Under the pieces are notes generated by a model that had not been told where the DNA came from, did no database searches, and saw nothing but the letters and a program-made list of their open reading frames with translations. This document shows, piece after piece, positions 33,669 to 39,459 of a DNA stretch of 39,459 bases. This DNA comes from Desulfobacteraceae bacterium (GTDB lineage Bacteria > Desulfobacterota > Desulfobacteria > Desulfobacterales > JAABTS01), in assembly GCA_011389735.1 (NCBI GenBank), contig JAABTS010000037.1:1-39459 (forward strand), given 5' to 3'. The position numbers and the translations under genes were made by a program. Each line of letters opens with the position of its first letter. Positions within the stretch are counted from its first letter, which is position 1.

Positions 33669-34841
33669 ATGATATTGTTGGATAAGCCGTTCGTTTCTGA
33701 TTTTTTGAAATCAACTATACGGGAAAACAATATCCCGGTAGTCATGACCGGAGCCGCTCATAAAATGGGATTTCGCAACGGGAACCACCTGATCACAGAA
33801 CAGGAGGCTGTTGAGGCCGTCGCATCGGGGAACGGCCCCTTGATATACACGAATTCGGAAAACGCTATCGGCTGGATAGCACAACATCTGGCGTTTACCG
33901 AACTTCCTGATAAAATCGGCCTTTTCAAGGATAAGGCGCGGTTCCGGGAAATGCTCAAACCCATGTTTCCGGATTTCTATTTCCGTAAAGTCGCCCTGGC
34001 CGACCTGGCTCGTATAGACTTGGATACGCTTCCTATGCCGTGTTTCGTCAAGCCGGCGGTGGGCTTTTTCAGTATGGGCGTTTTCATGGCCGTGACCCCA
34101 TCGCAGTGGCCGGAAATCGTCCAGGGTGTTCATTCGGAAATACAACGGGCGGAAGAGTTATATCCAAAAGAAGTTCTCGACGGAGCCGAATTTATTATCG
34201 AACAGGCGGTAGAAGGAGATGAATACGCCATTGACGTCTATTTCGACGCAAACGGCAAACCTGTTATCTTGAATATCCTTCATCATCTTTTTTCTTCGGA
34301 TCTCGATGTAGGCGACCGTATGTATATTACATCCAAACAGATTATCGAAACATATTTGAACGAATTTACCGATTTTTTGGCAAAGATCGGAAGGCTGTCC
34401 GGAGTTCGGGGGTTCCCCGCCCATGTCGAGATCCGGCGCCGGGCGGACGGGTTAGTCACGCCGATTGAAATTAATCCAATGCGATTCGGCGGCTGGTGTA
34501 CAACAGCGGATCTGGCGCATGCGGCGTACGGCTTCAACCCATACCTTTACTACTTTTCCCAAAAACGCCCGAATTGGAATCGCATTTTGCAAGATATGGA
34601 CGAATCCCTTTACAGCGTTATCGTACTCGACAACGTCACCGGGGTGGACGCCTCCCGAATCGAGACGTTCGATTATGAAGCACTGGCTTCAACCTTGCAA
34701 CACCCCCTTGAACTGAGAAAAATCGATTATGCGCAATACCCTGTCTTTGGATTCCTGTTCGCCAAAACTCAGGCGGACCGCTTTTACGAACTGGATTATC
34801 TACTCCAATCAGATCTGCGTGAATTCATTAAGGTGAGATGA
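33669..34841 (+). CDS. ATP-grasp domain protein
   Basis: 390 residues from the ATG at 33669, which is preceded by AGGGG 7-8 bases upstream. The frame is open for 86 codons further up, but that stretch is compositionally odd (FFIRRSTTFSGN) and not supported. ATP-grasp features are MPCFVKPAVGFFSMGVF (nucleotide-binding lysine strand), EFIIEQAVEGDEYAIDVYFD (the second strand pair) and VEIRRRADGLVTPIEINPMR (metal-binding Glu and Asn). Such proteins ligate a carboxylate to an amine or thiol using ATP, like carbamoyl-phosphate synthase or D-Ala-D-Ala ligase; the substrates cannot be told. It stands between the divergent tatD-like gene and the DUF3141 gene, 212 bp from the latter. Confidence 0.82.
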   Translation: MILLDKPFVSDFLKSTIRENNIPVVMTGAAHKMGFRNGNHLITEQEAVEAVASGNGPLIYTNSENAIGWIAQHLAFTELPDKIGLFKDKARFREMLKPMFPDFYFRKVALADLARIDLDTLPMPCFVKPAVGFFSMGVFMAVTPSQWPEIVQGVHSEIQRAEELYPKEVLDGAEFIIEQAVEGDEYAIDVYFDANGKPVILNILHHLFSSDLDVGDRMYITSKQIIETYLNEFTDFLAKIGRLSGVRGFPAHVEIRRRADGLVTPIEINPMRFGGWCTTADLAHAAYGFNPYLYYFSQKRPNWNRILQDMDESLYSVIVLDNVTGVDASRIETFDYEALASTLQHPLELRKIDYAQYPVFGFLFAKTQADRFYELDYLLQSDLREFIKVR

Positions 34842-34887
34842 AAGTCAACCCGGCGCTTGATGCTCAATAAAAATCGTGATATAGTCT

Positions 34888-34970
34888 TCTGAAAATTAAA
34901 TTTTAATGTGTCGCCGGCCCGGTATATACGAACAGTATGATTCCAGACCCGCCGCCTTGTGACATTAAAT
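34888..34970. repeat. PAL-A palindrome, full copy
   Basis: TTCTGAAAATTAAATTTTAA with GTGTCGCCGGCCCGG on the left and GACCCGCCGCCTTGTGACAT with TAAATGG on the right are inverted. It lies between the ATP-grasp and DUF3141 genes; the remainder of the gap (34971-35053) shows nothing else clear apart from AGAAGGAA ahead of the start. Confidence 0.55.
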
Positions 34971-35053
34971 GGCCGAAAAGCCCGTATCTTAAACTCCCTG
35001 ATCTGCGATTACCTTTATCAGGCGTAATAACATATTGACAAAGAAGGAAAAAA

Positions 35054-37249
35054 ATGTGGCGCGACGAAAATTATATCACCCCAAAGCCTAAATTGTTCAG
35101 CGATGCATACGACTATTATGTGGATAGCCTGCAACGCGCTTTTATGTTTACGGATATTTTGAGAAAGCGGGGAAATACTTATCTGGAGCATATTCAAAAA
35201 GATCAGCCGCCTGTTCTGGTGTTCAAGTATGACATGATCATGGATGGAAGAACATTCGAAAGGCCGGTTAATTTTGCTCTGGTTCGGATTATAGACCGAA
35301 GGAAGCCCGAAAAAGAAAATGTTCCTTCCGGCCGGGAACGGCGTTCAACTCCGGTTCCGGACAGTCCGGAAAGAAACGAAAGACCTATTGTGGTCATCGA
35401 TCCACGGGCCGGGCATGGCCCCGGAATCGGGGGATCGAAGCTCAATTCCCAGATCGGCGTGGCGCTAAATTTCGGTCATCCGGTTTATTTTATCTTGTTT
35501 TTTACCGAACCGGAACCCGGTCAAACGCTATATGATGTGCAGCAGGCCCAGGTTCGTTTTTTGGAAAAGGTCAACCGGTTGCATCCCGACAGTGATAAAC
35601 CGGCTGTGATCGGTAACTGCCAGGCGGGATGGGCCGCCGCTTTGATCGGCGCGGACCGGCCCGATATCGTCGGCCCCATGGTGTTCAACGGATCTCCGTT
35701 GTCTTACTGGGGAGGTGTCGAAGGAGCAAACCCCATGCGCTATAAAGGCGGACTTTGCGGAGGGGTCTGGTTGACATCGCTCTGGTGCGACCTGGGCGAA
35801 GGCAAGTTTGACGGCGCCAATCTGGTCGCGGGGTTTGAAGATCTCAACCCCGCCAATACATTCTGGACCAAACAATATAACCTCTGGCGCAAAGTGGACA
35901 CCGAAGAGAAACGATATCTGGATTTTGAAAAATGGTGGGGCGGTTTTTTCAAGATGAACCGTGAAGAAATCCATTTTATCGTGGATAGTTTGTTTGTGGG
36001 CAACGAGCTGGAAAGCGGTTTTTTATCACTGCAAAAAGGGAAAACCATCAGCTTGAAAAATTTTCAGGATCCTATCGTTGTGTTCGCTTCCCGGGGCGAC
36101 AATATCACGCCTCCGCAACAGGCTCTGAACTGGATCGTCAAGGTATACGGTTCAGTGGATGAAATCCGGAGAAACGGCCAGGTTATTGTTTATCTGTTGC
36201 ATGAACGGATCGGCCATCTTGGAATTTTCGTTTCCGGAAGCGTCGCCGAAAAAGAGCATAAACAGATCATGACCAGCGTCCGGATGATTGATTATCTGAC
36301 ACCCGGCCTCTACGAAATGATCATTCGTGAAGATCCCAGCAAACCGTGGCTAAACGACCATATAGTCGATTTTGTCGAAAGAGATATGGGAGATATTCTT
36401 GATTTGGACGACGGACTTGAAGATGAAAACGCGTTCCATCCAGCGGCGGCGATTTCAAAATTCAATGATATGGTTTATAAAACCGTTTTGAGCCCTTTTG
36501 TCCGTTTCTGGTCAAATGAATTCACCGCCGAATGGATTCGGCAGATTCATCCGCTTAGAGTTCAACGGTATCTTTTTTCCGATGTCAATCCCTGGCTGTT
36601 TCCTGTCTCCATTGTCGCCGATAATATACGAGAAAACCGTTATCCGGTAGAGGAAGACAATATTTTCCGCAACGCCGAAAAGCAGTTTTCGGATGCAATG
36701 ATAGCAATATTAGATACATATCGCGACATAAGGGATATCGGGCAGGAATACACCTTTAAACTTTTGTATGATAATAGCTGGATGTTGACTCTTCTTGACA
36801 GACCTGCGTCGGCCGTAGCGGATGACCCTGCAAAGCAAATAATGGCGGATGAGCTGATGGAACAGGAACTCTGGCAATTAGCCATGTCAAAAGGCGGTTT
36901 TGCCGAAGGGATCGTCAGAATCATGATTGCGGTCATGGGTTCCAACAGGGTATGGCAGCGGAATCAATTCGGGCTGGCCGGCAGGATCTTGCAAAAAGAC
37001 GACCGGTTGAAATCCGTGGAGCAGGACGATTTAAAGCTAATGATCAAACAACAGGCCATGTTCTTCAACAAAAACCCGGATCTCGCCTTGACAACCTTGA
37101 TTCATTTGTTTCCGGAGGCGGATGATCGGATGAAAGCCTTGGAGATTGCCAAAGAAATCGCAAACAGCGATGAAATCATTGATGACCTTGAAAACGAAAT
37201 GGTCGAAAAAATAAGGACGGCGTTGGATTTCAAGGCCGGCGGCGTCTAA
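35054..37249 (+). CDS. DUF3141 protein, PHA-synthase-like alpha/beta hydrolase
   Basis: 731 residues. The first half is an alpha/beta-hydrolase fold related to class III/DUF3141 polyhydroxyalkanoate synthase-like proteins (PF11339): VVIDPRAGHGPGIGG (113-127), AVIGNCQAGWAAALIGADRP with nucleophile Cys189 in a lipase-box-like GxCxAGW, and the acid Asp in VVFASRGDNITPPQQAL. The His is probably in LLHERIGHLGIFVSG. The C-terminal ~300 residues (from about 430) are helical and typical only of DUF3141. The function in vivo is unproven; polyester synthesis, hydrolysis or acyl transfer are candidates. Length is typical. AAGGAAAAAA precedes the ATG. It is convergent with the chemoreceptor gene. Confidence 0.88.
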   Translation: MWRDENYITPKPKLFSDAYDYYVDSLQRAFMFTDILRKRGNTYLEHIQKDQPPVLVFKYDMIMDGRTFERPVNFALVRIIDRRKPEKENVPSGRERRSTPVPDSPERNERPIVVIDPRAGHGPGIGGSKLNSQIGVALNFGHPVYFILFFTEPEPGQTLYDVQQAQVRFLEKVNRLHPDSDKPAVIGNCQAGWAAALIGADRPDIVGPMVFNGSPLSYWGGVEGANPMRYKGGLCGGVWLTSLWCDLGEGKFDGANLVAGFEDLNPANTFWTKQYNLWRKVDTEEKRYLDFEKWWGGFFKMNREEIHFIVDSLFVGNELESGFLSLQKGKTISLKNFQDPIVVFASRGDNITPPQQALNWIVKVYGSVDEIRRNGQVIVYLLHERIGHLGIFVSGSVAEKEHKQIMTSVRMIDYLTPGLYEMIIREDPSKPWLNDHIVDFVERDMGDILDLDDGLEDENAFHPAAAISKFNDMVYKTVLSPFVRFWSNEFTAEWIRQIHPLRVQRYLFSDVNPWLFPVSIVADNIRENRYPVEEDNIFRNAEKQFSDAMIAILDTYRDIRDIGQEYTFKLLYDNSWMLTLLDRPASAVADDPAKQIMADELMEQELWQLAMSKGGFAEGIVRIMIAVMGSNRVWQRNQFGLAGRILQKDDRLKSVEQDDLKLMIKQQAMFFNKNPDLALTTLIHLFPEADDRMKALEIAKEIANSDEIIDDLENEMVEKIRTALDFKAGGV

Positions 37250-37275
37250 ACGCCCGCCGCCTTGTCATACCCGAA
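37232..37275. repeat. GC-rich hairpin at the convergent gene ends, PAL-A-like fragment
   Basis: AAGGCCGGCGGCG (37232-37244) and CGCCCGCCGCCTT (37251-37263) form a strong stem whose loop holds the DUF3141 stop codon. The right half CCGCCGCCTTGTCATACCCG resembles a PAL-A arm. There is no T run, so it is not a normal intrinsic terminator. Confidence 0.45.
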
Positions 37276-37287
37276 CGTCTGTCGGCT

Positions 37288-39147
37288 CTATGACTGTTTG
37301 CTCCCACCGCTCACCAGTTTGATCAATTCGTCCATAAGCGTCCGCATAACGCCGGTTTGAACGAACAGAACATGGGAACTGGAAGCGGATTCTTCAGCGC
37401 CGGCCGCGGTTTGCTGGGTCACGTTGTCGATCTGCTTGACGGCTTCGCTGATCCGGCGGATTTCTTCCGACTGCTTTTCATTGGCGTTGGTGATCGATAT
37501 CGTTCTTTCCCCCATAATAGTCGCCGATTCAATGATATCTTCAAAATCCGTATTGATTCCTTTGATGGATTGAGCCGCGTGAACGACGCGATGAACGGTC
37601 GAATCCAGTAATTGCTGAGTGCTTTTCGCGGCTTCCGTGGATCGGGTGGCCAGGTTTCGGACCTCTCCGGCGACCACTGCGAACCCGGTTCCGGCGTCTC
37701 CGGCCCGGGCGGCTTCAACCGCAGCGTTCAACGCCAGCAGGTTGGTTTGAAAGGCGATACCGTCGATAGTCTTGATAATATTGCTGATTTTTTCGCTGTC
37801 CTCCTCGATCTGAGACATGTTCCGGTTCAATTCGATCATGGATTTCATGGACTGGCCGGATTTTTCAATGTTTTCATTCATCAATTGTTCGACGCCCTTG
37901 GTGATTTTAAGAGTTTCCCGGCTCATGTCGGAAATTTGTTCAAGAAAATGGGATGCTTCCGATAAAGACGCCGCCTGGGTTGACGCACCCTGGGCCAGGA
38001 TTTTGCTGTTAGCCGATATTTCACCGGAAGCCGTGGATATTTCGTTCACGCTTTCGTTCAGAGAATTCACGATTCGATAAATCGGTTTGGTGAGTGATTT
38101 GGAAAACAGATTGATAAGAATAAACACAATCACAATACAAACCGCGGCGGCGCCCATGAGAATATGCACTATTCGCCAGGTCAAGGCGTTTGTGGCTTTT
38201 TTGGAGTACAGAGCCGATATGGCTCCAATGCATTCGGCGCTAGAATACAAGGGTAATATACCCTGATAAAAGCTTTCGCCGTTGATTGTGCAATCCTTGA
38301 GATAGGCTTCTTGATTTTCGATTTTCCAGTTTTCGGCTGTAGAGGGATATTTTGTGAGATCAATGGTTTCATAAGCCGGCAAATGCCCTGCGCTGAAATT
38401 GGACCCGCTGAATATATTGAGCGACGCCCCGCTCAATTTTGCGATGCGATCCAGAAAATGTTTATCCAGATACTTGACCACTCGTAGAATTCCAACGGGT
38501 CTGGGTTCAAGCTGTTCCGTAGAGGGATTGAATTCCATTGCGGTGATGGGCTTATAAGCTGCCAGGCATACGTTTTGATTGATGATTTCAAACCGAATAA
38601 CATCCTCGCCCGGAATTCCGCCTTCCGGAATGAGCGCAGATGTGTCGAATGAAGCGCTTTCTTCCCATTTATCCACATTCAATTTGCCGGACAGATCCGC
38701 ATGGGCGATATTAAAGGAGTTTTCCGAACCTTTCGCTGGATACCCCAGGATCGCCTCTTCATCATCAATGACGACAAATCCGATCAGGCTCCCGTTTTTG
38801 GAATACACCGCCGTATTACGAAGATCGGCGGTGACGCAGACATTGTAAAACAGCCGCACCACTTCCCGATAGGACTCCCTGGTAAAATCCCCGGCGTCTT
38901 CTTCGTTCAAAAACTGAATTTTGGCCCCCATATCGTCCCCTTGAGCCATCCGCAAGGCGTGCTCATTAAGCCGCCCCCGGATCAGATTGATTTCTTCCCG
39001 AATAATCTCCATAGTCCGCATCAGGTCGCCATTCGTTGTTTCACGATTTTGCTTGTCGACCATAACAGAGGTTATCACCATGGACAGGATCATGGTGAAC
39101 ACCGCAATACACAAGGCTCCGAGCATTAATTTATTTTTAAGTTTCAT
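37288..39147 (-). CDS. Methyl-accepting chemotaxis protein
   Basis: Chemoreceptor of 619 residues from the ATG at 39147 (GGAG at 11 bases). An ATG at 39180 in the same frame has no ribosome-binding site. The N-terminal transmembrane helix (LGALCIAVFTMILSMVITSV) is followed by a periplasmic sensor of about 280 residues with dCache-like stretches (NTAVYSKNGSLIGFVVI, VGILRVVKYLDKHFLDRIA). The second helix (ILMGAAAVCIVIVFILINLF) leads to a HAMP-like linker and the MCP signalling domain. The hairpin tip is DGIAFQTNLLALNAAVEAARAG in pattern, with the universally conserved GEVRNLA after it. It has no visible C-terminal CheR tether. It stands alone without che genes; the ligand is unknown. Confidence 0.93.
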   Translation of the reverse strand: MKLKNKLMLGALCIAVFTMILSMVITSVMVDKQNRETTNGDLMRTMEIIREEINLIRGRLNEHALRMAQGDDMGAKIQFLNEEDAGDFTRESYREVVRLFYNVCVTADLRNTAVYSKNGSLIGFVVIDDEEAILGYPAKGSENSFNIAHADLSGKLNVDKWEESASFDTSALIPEGGIPGEDVIRFEIINQNVCLAAYKPITAMEFNPSTEQLEPRPVGILRVVKYLDKHFLDRIAKLSGASLNIFSGSNFSAGHLPAYETIDLTKYPSTAENWKIENQEAYLKDCTINGESFYQGILPLYSSAECIGAISALYSKKATNALTWRIVHILMGAAAVCIVIVFILINLFSKSLTKPIYRIVNSLNESVNEISTASGEISANSKILAQGASTQAASLSEASHFLEQISDMSRETLKITKGVEQLMNENIEKSGQSMKSMIELNRNMSQIEEDSEKISNIIKTIDGIAFQTNLLALNAAVEAARAGDAGTGFAVVAGEVRNLATRSTEAAKSTQQLLDSTVHRVVHAAQSIKGINTDFEDIIESATIMGERTISITNANEKQSEEIRRISEAVKQIDNVTQQTAAGAEESASSSHVLFVQTGVMRTLMDELIKLVSGGSKQS

Positions 39148-39295
39148 AGGATCCAAGGCTCCGCATTTTTTGATGGTCATTTTTCAAACAATCAAAATAT
39201 GTCATACTTTCCAATAAATCGTCAATAGGGTTATGCCGGTAATCGCTTATCGGTATTTCCCGCCTTGGAATTGTAAATGGGCCGGATCTTATAGC

Positions 39296-39345
39296 TTTTC
39301 AGGAATTAAATTTCATAAGGCGGCGGGCGCGGGTTTGTATTGAAT
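39296..39345 (+). repeat. PAL-A half copy near the window end
   Basis: TTTTCAGGAATTAAATTTCA then TAAGGCGGCGGGCGCGGG. It matches 31133-31180 closely and again precedes a heptad-repeat element. Confidence 0.65.
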
Positions 39346-39351
39346 TCCAAA

Positions 39352-39459
39352 TGTTAAATGTTAAATGTTAAATGGGGGGCTCACATTCAACATTCAACAT
39401 TCAACATTCAACATTCAACATTCAACATTCAACATTCAACATTCAACATTCAACATACA
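39352..39459. repeat. Heptad-repeat hairpin, copy 3 (expanded right arm)
   Basis: Three TGTTAAA heptads (39352-39372), core GGGGGCTCAC (39375-39384), then ten perfect ATTCAAC heptads (39385-39454) and ATACA at the window edge. The right arm is far longer than in copies 1 and 2, pointing to slippage-driven expansion. No gene is seen in 39181-39459. Confidence 0.8.

Noticed and set aside
37232-37263. The GC-rich hairpin between the DUF3141 and chemoreceptor genes as a bidirectional terminator
   Set aside because: No T run on either side; it looks more like a PAL-A fragment.
39352-39459. The ATTCAAC tandem array, and its relatives at 25904 and 31185, as a CRISPR array for the nearby Cas6
   Set aside because: The units are 7 bp and contiguous with no spacers; CRISPR repeats are about 23-45 bp separated by unique spacers.

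Overview
The window looks like chromosomal DNA from a strictly anaerobic, Desulfobacterota-like (sulfate-reducer type) bacterium. The grounds are a cytochrome-c-linked Rnf operon, Hnd/NuoEF-type electron-transfer proteins, hydrogenase maturation genes hypD/hypE, ApbE, a multihaem cytochrome, and a type I-beta DAHP synthase. This assignment is an inference from gene content; no rRNA or other strong phylogenetic marker is present, and I saw no tRNA genes.

Layout. 1-386: intergenic DNA made mostly of dispersed repeats. 387-968: a hypothetical gene. 1083-8000 (minus strand): the Rnf operon, cytochrome c - rnfC - rnfD - rnfG - rnfE - rnfA - rnfB, closed by a good intrinsic terminator. 8291-10783 (minus): a zinc-ribbon / Ser-Thr kinase / Cache receptor. 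11196-17006 (plus): a second redox operon (NuoE/HndA-like, DRTGG protein, NuoF/HndC-like, a second RnfB-like flavoprotein, an RseC-like protein). 17079-21147 (minus): hypD - hypE - apbE - DUF3108. 21821-23449: a PocR/PAS histidine kinase. 23500-25867: an aromatic-amino-acid attenuator (leader peptide with FWYYWRFF plus terminator) in front of aroF-aroB. 26070-31123: a compact CRISPR-Cas-like operon without Cas10, consisting of a 1071-residue protein with at least three RAMP/Cas7-like regions, an unknown Cys-rich protein, and a Cas6-like protein. 31296-32450: a SLOG/DprA-like protein with an AbiGi/DUF2971-like C-terminus. The rest carries a TatD nuclease, an ATP-grasp protein, a DUF3141 (PHA-synthase-like) hydrolase and a chemoreceptor.

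How the genes fit together. The two redox operons plus ApbE and HypDE form an energy-metabolism block: ApbE is expected to attach FMN to RnfG, and the RnfB of the first operon carries a glutamate-synthase-small-subunit-like NAD(P)H/FAD module while the RnfC lacks the usual NADH-site motif. This suggests rewired electron entry into Rnf.

The most unusual system is the Cas7-like fusion / Cas6 operon. It has no Cas10, no cas1/cas2 and no CRISPR array in the window. It sits between two copies of a heptad-repeat hairpin element (25904-25972 and 31185-31254), with a third copy at the window end. The second clear regulatory discovery is the aro leader peptide. Several families of palindromic intergenic repeats (named PAL-A, PAL-B and PAL-C here) and an inverted pair of MITE-like elements bracket or punctuate the operons.
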